A stretch of 64,000 nucleotides of DNA from positions 113,079 to 177,078 of the forward strand of contig NW_019774169.1 of assembly GCF_001039355.2 (NCBI RefSeq), read 5' to 3'. Positions 1 to 12,403 of this stretch are shown in pieces. The position numbers and the translations under genes were made by a program. Below the pieces are notes generated by a model. It had not been told where the DNA came from and searched no databases. It was given only the letters and a program-made list of their open reading frames with translations. The stretch's first letter is position 1. Each line of letters begins with the position of its first letter. The DNA is from Lingula anatina (Eukaryota; Brachiopoda; Lingulata; Lingulida; Lingulidae).

Positions 1-3000
1 AGCTGGTGAGTACTGATCCTATCCCAATAGCAAAATCTGCCATGTGTTTGTTTACAGATTTTGTACTGTTTTCCCTGTTGTGAAAATTTATGACTCCTTT
101 CACTCAGATTGTATATACGTTGTAGTATTTAAATAAAGATTATCCTATGTATTAACCATTTATGAAAATTTAATGTGTACCCCAAACTTAACTGTTACCC
201 TCAAAGTTGCTATACACTTGTATTTAATTAGCAGACACAAACAAAAGTCACGTGTAAGTTAAAATAGCCACAACGTCATGCATGTTGGATTTTAAAACAT
301 GTTTCACTTTACAGGACATGCTGTGTCCTTGTAAAGTAATGGTTACATATTTTCTTTCATAGATATGATGGAAAAAGCTCTATTGGAGAAGGATGTTGAT
401 GGCACACTAGCAGATCTACTTGGCTTTCTACTGGTCTCCATCTTTAACTTACAACAAGAAGAGGAAGAGGAGGAGGAAGAAATAGAGAAAGAGGAAAAGG
501 ATGGAAATTTAACTGGTATGGTTAAAATTTCTGGTTTTTTGGTTTACCATGTTATCAATATTACATAGTTTGTACCTAAGGATATAGAATCACGGCTACA
601 TTTTTTTAGGGTGAATGAAACGGATTGTTCACTCAGTGACTATTTTAAGTGTTGTTTCTGCTAAAAAGAAATATATTTACAAGTCCATTATTTGTTTAAT
701 GAAGCTACTTTTCAATCTGTAAATATTGTCAACTGACAATATAACTTACCCATCCTGTCATTTTGTTACCTTAAGACTGCTCAATTATATAAGTAAGCTG
801 AATTGTAACATAATAGAAATCAGTAAGAATATGTTGTAATTTTAGCTGAAAGAGTGGAAACAATTGATGAGGATACAGATATTGCTGACTTGTCCACCAA
901 AGACCTGATACAGGCTGCTACAGTGGCCTCTCAGTGGCCCCACCTATATCATGGTAATGTGACAGATAAATTCGTATCTTTGTGTGTCTGAAAGTAACAC
1001 TTAAAGTAAAATGTAACATTCATGCACACATGTACGTGCTGTGCTCATTATTTCCTATTTATATACTACCTATATTTTATAGTAAAAATCTGACTTAAAA
1101 TCTATATAATGGACTTTTTAAGGGTAATAATAATAATTTTGGAAACTTGAAACCAAATTAAAAACGATTTGTAGATTTTACATATGAAATTTATAACACT
1201 GTATTTTAACTTGCTAATTTAGGGACTCCATTGAGGAATTTACAACTTGATTCTCTTACTCTCACGGAAATCTTGCGCCTCCATTTTCTATCATCTGGTG
1301 CCCATGCTAATGCCAGCAATGCCAAGTTCCGCTACCAGCAGAGAGGAGGATATACATCCCTGGATGATGCTGGCATGGAGTTCAAAATGCAGGAATCTGC
1401 CATTATAAAAGCACTCAGTACTTATAATGTATTTGATCTCTCACCTGGTAAGTGGTAATTGCTGTGAAATTGTTCTGTGCTGCCTTGTCTGTTAACAGAG
1501 TCAAGATTCTGAGGAATAACTTAGACAAATTAGAATTGTAATGACTTTTATCATAATAAATAAAGTAATAGTGTGATTTCAGTTTCAAATCTTGATTTCC
1601 CAGTGGGATGAAAGAGATTTTAATTTATATGAACAATTTATGATATGAATATATACCAGCAATTTTATTCTCCATGGGTTTCATTTCTCTGTAGGGGAAA
1701 AGATGAAGGTAATCATTGCTCTGGTGCACCAGTTGCTAACCTATGCTTCAAGCAGAGATTTCATAGAAGACAATTTTGAAAAACTACGACAGGCAAAAAT
1801 GGACCTGAGGCATCATCAGTGGGCAGAGCAGAGAAGGGAAAAAGAGGAGGCAGCTGCTAGGTTAGAATTTTTTTTGACATGTTTATAGATGCATATTAGT
1901 TAAGCTGATTAGTAACACTTTATGAGGTTTTAGTTTCCATGTATCTTAGATTCATTTATGTTTTAAAATCCATTGCATTTGATTTCCTTCTTGCTTTTGC
2001 CAAGGTTGGTAGTTAAGTATTGATTTAAGGTTGTGGAACCTACATTTGGATTTAATATTTGTAAATGGATGGCAAGACTTTAAATTGTAGTTTTTTAAGG
2101 CATCAAGATTTGTTATAGATATAAGAAAAGGGTCGAAGAAAGAGCCAAAGAGAGGGAATTGGAAGCACAGAAAAAAGAGCAGAGAAAGAAGGAAGCCGAG
2201 GAGAAATTAAAAGCTGATGAAACAAAAAATGGGTAATTGAATTTTTTCCATATTTCAAGAGATGTCATAGTGATGAATTTTCATGTTTATTGCTGCACAC
2301 AAATTGAGAATCTTATATTTCAAAGGTATACCAACTGAGTGATTATTTGTATTTTAAAGGTACTTATGAGGACTGTTCAGTAATGTCAAGTGGTCACATT
2401 CTAACTTTGGTTGATTAATATTTAAATTTCCGCATACTGTATATAGTACTTGTACAGTTGTATATATATTTCTAACTTATTTTTAAATTTATATCCTTAC
2501 TTATTTCTAACTTTTTTTGTGAATTCAGTGAACAACCAGAGGCTGAAGATAATGCTTCAAAAAAGAATGAAGAAGAAAAAGAAGAGGAAGATAAGACCAA
2601 AAATGACAAGGACAAGAAGGAAGACGAGAGTCAAGAGAAAAAGGGCAAGAAAACCCCTGCCAAGGGCAAAAAAGGAAAATCATCCAAAGACAAAAATCAG
2701 ACTGAAGAGGAAGAAGTCGAAGAGGATGAAGAGGTAATTTTTGAAATGGGGGATGGCACAAAGTTTGTTGATTCATACTATTGACTATTTTTCACATGCA
2801 TGCACACTTACACACAGAGCTATATATATTACAGAATAATCTACATTAATGGATTACCATGAAATATTATGATCAAAGTTTATTATTTTTTATGTAAGGA
2901 ATGTAAAATAAAAAGAAATACAATTTAATTTATTCCATGTTTCTGCAAAAGGTCTGCAATTCTTTTTGCTAAACATCCTTTATTTGTATAAACTAGGACA

Positions 3001-6000
3001 TAGATGAGTCCAAACTTTCCCCAGAGGAGCGTGAAGCTTTGCGAAAAAAACGAGAAGAAAGAGAAGCAGAACTTAAAGAGTTGTTCATGAAGAGAGAGGC
3101 AGAATTGCACGAGTTAGTTCAGAAACTACAGCATGGCAATGCTGTGTATCCTCTGGGCAGGGACCGTGTTTACAGAAGGTTCTGGGTCTTCAGATCAGTG
3201 CCAGGTGAGAAGAAAGTACTGCTTTAATCATGGGCTTGCCATTTGGAATGAAAAGGTGTATTTTAAAGCCTGAATTATTTTAAGTCACGAGAAATATGAA
3301 TTTATCAAAGATGAGCATTTTATCCGCTTGTTCATTTATGCTTTACTCTACAACCATACTGGTTTCCACTTATTGTCGCTGTTTACTTTGAAAGTAAATT
3401 TATATGTTAAAAACACTGGTTTTCTAGGTCTGTTTGTAGAGGACGAAGAGCTTTACGTGCCAGATGATCTCCTGCTCCCAGTAACACAGACAGGTGACAA
3501 ATCCAATCCTTTCTTTGGCCAAAACCTACCTCGTCAGGTGCCACTAGTGAAACCTGTTACTGAAGAAAAGAGCACTGCAAGTGACAAAGAGAATGATTCC
3601 TTCGATGCCAACAATATGGAGACTGGCGATGACTCAGTTGCAAAGATGGAAAACCCTCTGGGAACAAATACGGTCAATTCTGAAAACATTAAAAATGGCA
3701 GTGGCGATGGCACTGTTGAGGCAACTGGAGGTGCCCACTCATCTCAGGAAACACAAAATGCAGCAGAGAAAAACCTGGCATCAGTCGGGGTTGATTCTAA
3801 GCCTTATGAAGAAGGGTTCAACTCACAGATTATACCTCAGAGTAAATTTAGATGGGCATTCTACAGTTCTCCAGAAGACATTGAAAACTTGCTAGAATCC
3901 CTCAACCCCAGGGGCTACAGGGAAGGCTCTCTGAAGCAAACACTCATGGAACAAAAGTCACAAATTCTGAAATCTGTCCAGGAGACACCAGTGGATTTAC
4001 TTATCAAGGATACAAACGAAGAATCTAGCAGTGATCAGAGGTATGTCAATATCAAGTCCAGGAATCGAACCACTCAGGGGGCTGTGAAGAATAATTCTGC
4101 TCAGGAATTCCTGGAGCTTCAACTCAGGGAGCTGCTGCTGGATACAGAGGAAAGGATTTATGCTGGAAGTCTAGGCACTTTGAAGGCAAGTCTTTAATGC
4201 AGAAAACATAGAAAAATAATAATAAAAAGTATTTTCATCTTTTGAAAATGTGAAATAAGAATATTTAAATTTCTAGGTCTGACTTTTTATATTTTCTGCA
4301 ATATCCAGATCAAATTCAAAAGATGTGACACGCATGCATGCATGTGTGCGCGCATGCAAACACATGATATTGGAGATTATCTTAAAGGTGATCAAAAGTA
4401 AACGGTCAATATTTTAATACTGAAGTGTCTCCTTGCAGGTAAAAGATCGTCTAGCCTGGAGAGAAGCTCTAGAGCAGGGGACCTTTGATGTCCAGTGTGA
4501 CAATTTGACATGGGCAGGGAAGGTGGAAAACATTGGGGAGGCAGAGGAGTGAGTGTGACTTTGCTTATTACGAATTTTTGTTTTCTATATTTACATGACA
4601 TCAACATTTTTAACTAAAACTCATAATTTAAAGCATATCATGCAAATAATTAGTCAATCCTTTTTTTAGGTCAAAAATGGATACAGATGATGAAAGTCCA
4701 AGTCATGTGGTGAAAGACCTTGCCAAAGCTTTAATTCAAATAGAACAGTGTGTGGAACCCAAGTTTATTAATCCACCTCTTGGTAAGAATGTGTGAAATG
4801 ACATGTTCATTTATTTTTGTATAGAGTTTTACTTGTGATATTAACATGTGGTTTAACCATGCTTTATGTTTGTTAAGGATTGAAGTGTCATTGCTTATCT
4901 TCTACAGTATTATTTCTGTAATTTTGGCCAATGTTATCCATGCATTACATCTGATTTTAATAGAATTATGTCTGAAGCTTTATTTATGGAGCTTGATAAT
5001 CAGAGTAATTTTTAAAAAAATCAAATTAAACAGAAGAAGCACTATTTGCATGCAGATTGCAAGATAGATATTAAATTTGTGTACTACGTGCTATAATAAT
5101 TTAGTAAATGCTACACACAGGGGAAGCTGAGGACTCTAAAAAAGCCAAACAGAAAGCTGCCCTGGAGGCTGTGGCTAAGAAATCTGCAGAGAGCAGACGC
5201 ACTAGGAGCAGGGTGAAAGATGATCCAAAAGATAAAGAGGAGGAAAAAGAAGATGATAACGGTACAGTTAAAATGTTTTTCTTTCTGTTTTAGATATAAA
5301 ATTAGATTAATGTTATTCTTTCTTGATAGTTATGTGTTATTTTTGATAAACATGATAAAATGGAATAAAAGATTTGGTTTCAATTCTGTTTTTGATAAAC
5401 CACCCTTCAGAGTTTTATTGTAGCAGGTGAATGCACTGAGCTTCTGAGTTTTTTTTTTTTTTTTTTTTTAATAAACATGGGTATATAAACGTTCTTCCCA
5501 AAACATAAACAAGTACCTGAATAAATTTGAATGGCTGAAAAAAGATATTACACCTATTACTCTTCAGAGGAGGACAAGAGTGAAGTAGGCAAGCAGCAGA
5601 AGACCCCCCTGGAAAGGTGGGAAGAATCCCTGATGAGTTGCACCAGTCTACCCCAGGTCTGCCTATACCTGGCAACACTAGATCGCAGCATCACCTGGTC
5701 CAAATCTGCTCTCAATGCTCGCTGTCGCATATGCAGGCGTAAAGGAGACGGAGAGAAAATGTTGCTCTGTGATGGATGTGATAGGGGGCACCACATGTAC
5801 TGCCTCAAGCCACCAATGAAGGTGAGTATTGTGCCAGCTTTTGTAGTAAAAGTATTTGAATGATTTCATTATTTTTTATGCTTTAATTTTGAAGAACAGT
5901 TCAGAAAAACTTCATTAGTTACAATAGCAATAAAAGTTTGTAAATATCTTAATTAATTGTGAAACGGAATAAAACCAGATGATACAGTTGGAAGTGTATA

Positions 6001-6698
6001 ATTATTCAACAACCTTTTTCAAGGTAATATTTTTATTTGTTATATGAAAAGGGTGATAGATATGAATATGGATTTAAAATGGATTTGACCATACTTGCAT
6101 TTTATCTCCTGTTTCGTAGGATGTTCCCAAAGGTGACTGGTATTGTCCAGACTGTAGGCCCAAGGTGAAGCTGCAGAGTCCTCGAAAGAGAAGGAAGACC
6201 TTCAGCCAGTCCAGTGATGAGGAGGAGGAAGAGGAATCTGAGGAAGAGGAGGATGAAGATGAGAGTGAAGATGAAGAAGATGAAGAGGAGGACCAAGAAG
6301 AAAGGTACAGAGATTACATTGATTTAGTTATAGTCTATATTCGTTATTGGATAAATATATTCATCCAATTTTGTTTTTGAATTGTGAAAATCTGCACATC
6401 AAATTAAGGAAATGCTAAATTATTTTACATCAATATCTTGATTGGTGTTCAGTTCTGAAGAGGAAGAAGAGTCAGAGGAGGAAGAGCCAACGCCTGTTAA
6501 GCCAAAGAAATCGGCTATTAGAATAAAAGGTTGGTACTTAAATTGAATAGCATGTTAAACTAGTATTTTATCAATATTTTTAAATCTGTGGTGTGGAGTT
6601 TCTTCATTTTCTTTTGGCAATAGGTGTATGTTTGCATATATGAGTGCTTGATGTTGGTAGCTACAATTTCCACATTTGAACACAAATTGTCAAATGAT

Positions 6699-6738
<40 letters not shown>

Positions 6739-7023
6739 CCAAATTGAAACATTTTAAATGAATACCCCCTCCAGGAACAGGTTCAGGTAGATCAACGCCC
6801 ACCTCTGTGAAAAGTGAAAGTCGCAGAAACAGTTCCAGGAACAGCCCAGCTGACGCCAGACCTACAAGGTCCAAGAACAGAGAACAAGCCCAGGACCGAC
6901 CAGCATCTAGGTCCAAACCGGGAAGGGACAGTCCTGCAACCACTGGTCATGATAGTCCCAGTACAAGCAGGACTAGGGGAGGTAGAACAACTACTAAGAG
7001 GGCATACTCAGATTCAGATGAGG
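1..7023 (+). CDS. BAZ1A: BAZ1A/ACF1 chromatin remodelling subunit, partial (both ends missing)
   Basis: Bromodomain-adjacent-to-zinc-finger protein 1A, the large partner of the ISWI ATPase (SNF2H) in ACF/CHRAC nucleosome-spacing complexes in the nucleus. Exons read from GT-AG borders: 1-5, about 362-514, 846-952, 1224-1446, 1695-1860, about 2130-2230, 2528-2731, 2997-3204, 3428-4185, 4439-4548, 4670-4782, 5121-5261, 5568-5821, 6120-6304, 6453-6529, 6775-7023. Order of domains: end of DDT (acidic tail near 450-510), WHIM1 with LTEILRLHFLSSGA (1258), a charged coiled region, WHIM2 with YPLGRDRVYRRFWVF (3148), the WSD-type block AFYSSPEDIENLLESLNPRG (3856), LERWEESL, then a PHD finger split over two exons (CRICRRKGDGEKMLLCDGCD, then GDWYCPDC), followed by acidic and S/R-rich linkers. 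All these blocks line up with vertebrate BAZ1A in order. The N-terminal WAC domain lies upstream of the window and the bromodomain is not found downstream. The exon ending at 4185 uses a GC donor. BAZ1B is excluded by the WHIM and LERW blocks. Confidence 0.93.
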
Positions 7024-7329
7024 GTAGGTTTTTAAATCTGTATTGGAATGGGTGTTTAACTAATATCAAATTCTGTGTGTGTGTGTGTGTGTTTGTGTGT
7101 GTGTGTTTGCCTGCCTCTCTCTGTCCCATGTCTATCTTTCAGTGTTCAGGTTTAGAACTGAAATGTACAATTCAGCCCTCATCTAAGTATATTTTATTCT
7201 TTGTCAGATAGAATCATTTGCCTTATCAATGTTTGTTGCAGCTGTACTTCAGACAACTTTTATCTTAGTTTGTTGTTGAAGTAATGCTTAAAAGTTATTT
7301 GGTTTAGATGGTGTGTTTTTATTTTTCAN

Positions 7330-9136
7330 AGTTGCAAAGATGGAAAACCCTCTGGGAACAAACACGGTCAATTCTGAAAACATTAAAAATGGCAGTGGCG
7401 ATGGCACTGTTGAGGCAACTGGAGGTGCCCACTCATCTCAGGAAACACAAAATGCAGCAGAGAAAAACCTGGCATCAGTCGGGGTTGATTCTAAGCCTTA
7501 TGAAGAAGGGTTCAACTCACAGATTATACCTCAGAGTAAATTTAGATGGGCATTCTACAGTTCTCCAGAAGACATTGAAAACTTGCTGGAATCCCTCAAC
7601 CCCAGGGGCTACAGGGAAGGCTCTCTGAAGCAAACACTCATGGAACAAAAGTCACAAATTCTGAAATCTGTCCAGGAGACACCAGTGGATTTACTTATCA
7701 AGGATACAAACGAAGAATCTAGCAGTGATCAGAGGTATGTCAATATCAAGTCCAGGAATCGAACCACTCAGGGGGCTGTGAAGAATAATTCTGCTCAGGA
7801 ATTCCTGGAGCTTCAACTCAGGGAGCTGCTGCTGGATACAGAGGAAAGGATTTATGCTGGAAGTCTAGGCACTTTGAAGGCAAGTCTTTAATGCAGAAAA
7901 CAAAAGAAAAATAATAAAAAAAAGTATTTTCATCTTTTGAAAATGTGAAATAAGAATATTTAAATTTCTAGGTCTGACTTTTTATATTTTCTGCAACATC
8001 CAGAACAAATTCAAAAGATGTGACACGCACGCATGCATGCATGTGTGCGCGTGTGCAAACACATGATATTGGAGATTATCTTAAAGGTGATCAAAAGTAA
8101 ACGGTCAATATTTTAATACTGAAGTGTCTCCTGTAGGTAAAAGATCGTCTAGCCTGGAGAGAAGCTCTAGAGCAGGGAACCTTTGATGTCCAGTGTGACA
8201 ATTTGACATGGGCAGGGAAGGTGGAAAACACTGGGGAGGCAGAGGAGTGAGTGTGACTTTGCTTATTACGAATTTTTGTTTTCTATTGACATCAACATTT
8301 TTAACTAAAACTCATAATTTAAAGCATATCATGCAAATAATTAGATAGTCAATCCTTTTTTTAGGTCAAAAATGGATACAGATGATGAAAGTCCAAGTCA
8401 TGTGGTGAAAGACCTTGCCAAAGCTTTAATTCAAATAGAACAGTGTGTGGAACCCAAGTTTATTAATCCACCTCTTGGTAAGAATGTGTGAAATGACATG
8501 TTCATTTATTTTTGTATAGAGTTTTACTTGTGATATTAACATGTGGTTTAACCATGGTTTATGTTTGTTAAGGATTGAAGTGTCATTGCTTATCTTCTAC
8601 AGTATTATTTCTGTAATTATGGCCAATGTAATCCATGCATTACATCTAATTTCAATAGAATTATGTCTGAAGCTTTATGTAATGGAACTTGATAATCAGA
8701 GTAATTTAAAATAAATGAAATTAAACAGATGAAGCACTATTCGAATGCAGATTGTGAGATTTTAAATTTGTTTACTAAGTTCTGTAATAATTTGGTAAAT
8801 GCTACACACAGGGGAAGCTGAGGACTCTAAAAAAGCCAAACAGAAAGCTGCCCTGGAGGCTGTGGCTAAGAAATCTGCAGAGAGCAGACGTACTAGGAGC
8901 AGGGTGAAAGACGATCCAAAAGATAAAGAGGAGGAAAAAGAAGATGATAACGGTACAGTTAAAATGTTTTTCTTTCTGTTTTAGATATAAAATTAGATTA
9001 ATGTTATTCTTTCTTGATAGTTATGTGTTATTTTTGATAAACATGATAAAATGGAATAAAAGATTTGGTTTCAATTTTGTTTTTAATAAACCACCCTTCA
9101 GAGTTTTATTGTAGCAGGTGAATGCACTGAGCTTCT

Positions 9137-9190
<54 letters not shown>

Positions 9191-10785
9191 AACATGGGTA
9201 TATAAACGTTCTTCCCAAAACATAAACAAGTACCTGAATAAATTTGAATGGCTGAAAAAAGATATTACACCTATTACTCTTCAGAGGAGGACAAGAGTGA
9301 AGTAGGCAAGCAGCAGAAGACTCCCCTGGAAAGGTGGGAAGAATCCCTGATGAGTTGCACCAGTCTACCCCAGGTCTGCCTATACCTGGCAACACTAGAT
9401 CGCAGCATCACCTGGTCCAAATCTGCTCTCAATGCTCGCTGTCGCATATGCAGACGTAAAGGAGACGGAGAGAAGATGTTGCTCTGTGATGGATGTGATA
9501 GGGGGCACCACATGTACTGCCTCAAGCCACCAATGAAGGTGAGTATTGTGCCAGCTTTTGTAGTAAAAGTATTTGAATGATTTCATTATTTTTTATGCTT
9601 TAATTTTGAAGAACAGTTTGTAAATATCTTAATTAATTGTGAAATGGAATAAAACCAGACAATACAGTTGGAAGTGTATAATTATTCAACAACCTTTTTC
9701 AAGGTAATATTTTTATTTGTTATATGAAAAGGGTGATAGATATGGATTTGAAATAGATATGACCATACTTGCATTTTATCTCCTGTTTCGTAGGATGTTC
9801 CCAAAGGTGACTGGTATTGTCCAGACTGTCGGCCCAAGGTGAAGCTGCAGAGTCCTCGAAAGAGAAGGAAGACCTTCAGCCAGTCCAGTGATGAGGAGGA
9901 GGAAGAGGAATCTGAGGAAGAGGAGGAGGAAGATGAGAGTGAAGATGAAGAAGATGAAGAGGAGGACCAAGAAGAAAGGTACAGAAATTGCATTGATTTA
10001 GTTATAGTCTATATTAGTTATTGGATAAATATATTAATACAATTTTGTTTTTGAATTGTGAAAATCTGCACATCAAATTAAGGAAATGCTAAATCATTTT
10101 ACATCGATATCTTGATTGGTGTTCAGTTCTGAAGAGGAAGAAGAGTCAGAGGAGGAAGAGCCAACGCCTGCTAAGCCAAAGAAATCGGCTATTAGGATAA
10201 AAGGTTGGTACTTAAATTGAATAGCATGTTATACTAGTATTTTATCAACTTTTTTAAATCTGTGGTATGCAGTGTTTAATTACCCATTTGGATGAATGTA
10301 AATGCAATGATGAATTGCTTGATTAATTAATAGCATTACATTCATCAATTCAGATTTTGTAGATGGGTATGTGTAAATGCTCAGATTGATGCTGCATTTT
10401 AGAGTTTCATCATTCTCTTTTGGCAATAAGAGTATGTTTGCATATTTGAGTGCTTTTTGTTGGTAGCTACAATTTCCACATTTGAACATAAATTTTTTTG
10501 CCAAATTGAAACGTTTTAATTGAATATCCTCTCCAGGAACTGGTTCAGGTAGATCAACGCCCACCTCTGTGAAAAGTGAAAGTCGCAGAAACAGTACCAG
10601 GAACAGCCCAGCTGACGCCAGACCTACAAGGTCCAAGAACAGAGAACAAGCCCAGGACAGACCAGCATCTAGGTCCAGACCGGGAAGAGACAGTCCTGCA
10701 ACCACTGGTCATGACAGTCCCAGTACAAGCAGGACTAGGGGAGGTAGAACAACTGCTAAGAGGGCATACTCAGATTCAGATGAGG
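7330..10785 (+). CDS. BAZ1A: Second copy of BAZ1A exons 9-16 (probable other haplotype)
   Basis: Near-identical second copy of the BAZ1A exons from within the large WSD-type exon to the S/R-rich exon: 7330-7879 (truncated at its 5' edge by the n at 7329), 8137-8246, 8365-8477, 8812-8952, 9285-9538, 9794-9978, 10127-10203, 10537-10785. Every exon keeps its frame, splice sites (including the GC donor after 7879) and PHD cysteines. Differences are few and mild: for example Ile to Thr in the short exon at 8137-8246, Val to Ala in 10127-10203, Ser to Thr in 10537-10785. Introns differ by small indels, poly-T and GT length, and one insertion near 10280-10370. A real intragenic duplication would give a protein with two PHD fingers and would not start in mid-exon at an n, so I read it as an unmerged allele and not as extra coding sequence. 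Confidence 0.85.
9141..9187. repeat. Poly-T run, much longer in BAZ1A copy 2 than in copy 1
   Basis: About 46 T in copy 2 against about 20 T at 5451-5470 in copy 1. Conversely copy 1 has about 38 T at 6701-6738 where copy 2 has only about seven. Both runs lie in introns and behave as length-variable microsatellites. Confidence 0.9.
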
Positions 10786-10834
10786 GTAGGTTTTTAAATC
10801 TGTATTGGAATGGCTGTTTAACTAATATCAAATG

Positions 10835-10835
<1 letters not shown>

Positions 10836-10914
<79 letters not shown>
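10836..10914. repeat. GT microsatellite after BAZ1A exon 16 copy 2
   Basis: An almost pure GT run of about 78 bp; the copy 1 counterpart at 7073-7107 is about 35 bp and interrupted by T. This is further evidence that the two copies are different alleles. Confidence 0.9.
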
Positions 10915-10917
<3 letters not shown>

Positions 10918-11119
10918 TGCCTGCCTCTCTCTGTCCTATGTCTATCTTTCAGTGTTCAGATTTAGAACTGAAATGTACAAGTCAGACCTCATCAAAGTAT
11001 AGCATATTTTATTCTTTATAAGATACTGTTGTTAAAATCCTTTGCCCTATCAATCGCTGTTGCAGCTGAAGTATTGCTTAAAAGTTATTTGGTTCAGATG
11101 GTGTGTTTTTATTTTCCAN

Positions 11120-12403
11120 TATATAGAAAAATACTTAAATCCCTTTTGTTAAAATTTTGATTTGGTATTAAAGTGTGATTTGGTTACTCTGTGTATCCTT
11201 TGCACTCTTTGACTGTTAGAAGTAGTCAGTACTTGTTAGTGAAAAGGTCTGATATTATGAATAAATAATTGCAGAATTTTTTGTTTGTTTTTATTGCAAA
11301 GAATACTTGCATGTGCTTTCATAGTCACCATGGAAGCCAATAAATAGTTGGTCCATATCTTATTTTAAAAATTAACAAAATCAAACTTCAAGATGTGATC
11401 AATTAGACAAGTTTTATTTTTTACTCTTTGAATAAAATGGGGGGGAGGTATTAGCGCCTGGAGACCAAATGACCTCCTTATGTCAGTCTTAAACCAAAGC
11501 TCATTGGAATATGCATATAACAAATTACTTTTAAAAAGAATCAAGATACTTCACAATCATATGAAATGACCAAACTGGGATAAAAAGACAATCACAATGA
11601 ATAAAATATAAGTGTTAATTCAACTGGGATAAATGTGATCTTTTCAACTACTTTGTCATTACCATGTTTTAATGGGTACTAACATATGTATACATAATCA
11701 ATTCGATGTGATTTAAGTGAAAATACAATGCAAGGTCATTGTGTGGTGGTCATGTCATTTTCTTCTGCTTCAACTTAATCATTTTAACGAATGATAAAAT
11801 GCAAATAATGTACAATATGTAACAAATAAATTAGTTTCATGATTTGATATCTGATGAATATGTTTAGATTGTATTTTTACTAAAATACAAACGAAATACT
11901 TAACCTCAGTCAATCTCTGACTATTATGTTATTGACATATAATGTATGTTATTATTTTAAGACTACTTCAAATCGATCACTTGAACTGTTATTATTCATT
12001 AATTTGACACAATAAAAATTGGCAAATTACCGTTTTAAGATTTTAAAACCCACTGACTTGGAGCAGGCATTCTCTTTTATCACAAGTTTTAAACTGATAA
12101 AATAAACTGCCAGTATCTTAATGTTGCACATGTGTGAGTTAATTGCTTCAGTTTTCTAACTGAAATTTTTAAAAAACCTTACATAATGGAAATGGGTGCA
12201 ACATTTTGCTTGCTGGCTTTAGTTTTGTCTCTCAGACATCAGTTGCTGAGACAGTGCATTTCTTGTACTGGAATTCAATGTATGAGCACTGTTTCTATTC
12301 CCATGTTTATTTTAATATTTATTCATACTTGCACTCTTCTATGACCAATAAAATGGCAAAAGCTACAGAAAAAAAACTGCTAGCCTTTCTAGTAACAGGC
12401 CCT
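11120..12403. other. Non-coding stretch between BAZ1A and ATG14
   Basis: AT-rich sequence without a coding exon that I can support on either strand. The part next to ATG14 is probably its 3' UTR: a TTTATT (AATAAA on the minus strand) occurs near 12306, about 100 bp past the ATG14 stop. AATAAA-like words near 11260 could serve the BAZ1A 3' end if its last exons are lost in the join at 11119. Confidence 0.5.

Larger units (their letters stand above)
3646..11118 (+). repeat. Tandem duplication bounded by single n (assembly artefact likely)
   Basis: Bases 3646-7328 and 7330-11118 are two copies of the same stretch. Copy 1 ends in ...GTTTTTATTTTTCA just before the n at 7329 and copy 2 ends in ...GTTTTTATTTTCCA just before the n at 11119, so both stop at the same genomic point. 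The second copy begins inside an exon. This is what is expected when two allelic contigs are ordered one after the other instead of being merged. Confidence 0.88.

Noticed and set aside
2450..2737. Basic Lys/Arg-rich open frame overlapping a BAZ1A exon
   Set aside because: It is the wrong frame of the exon at 2528-2731; the real frame is Glu/Lys-rich and joins neighbouring exons in phase.
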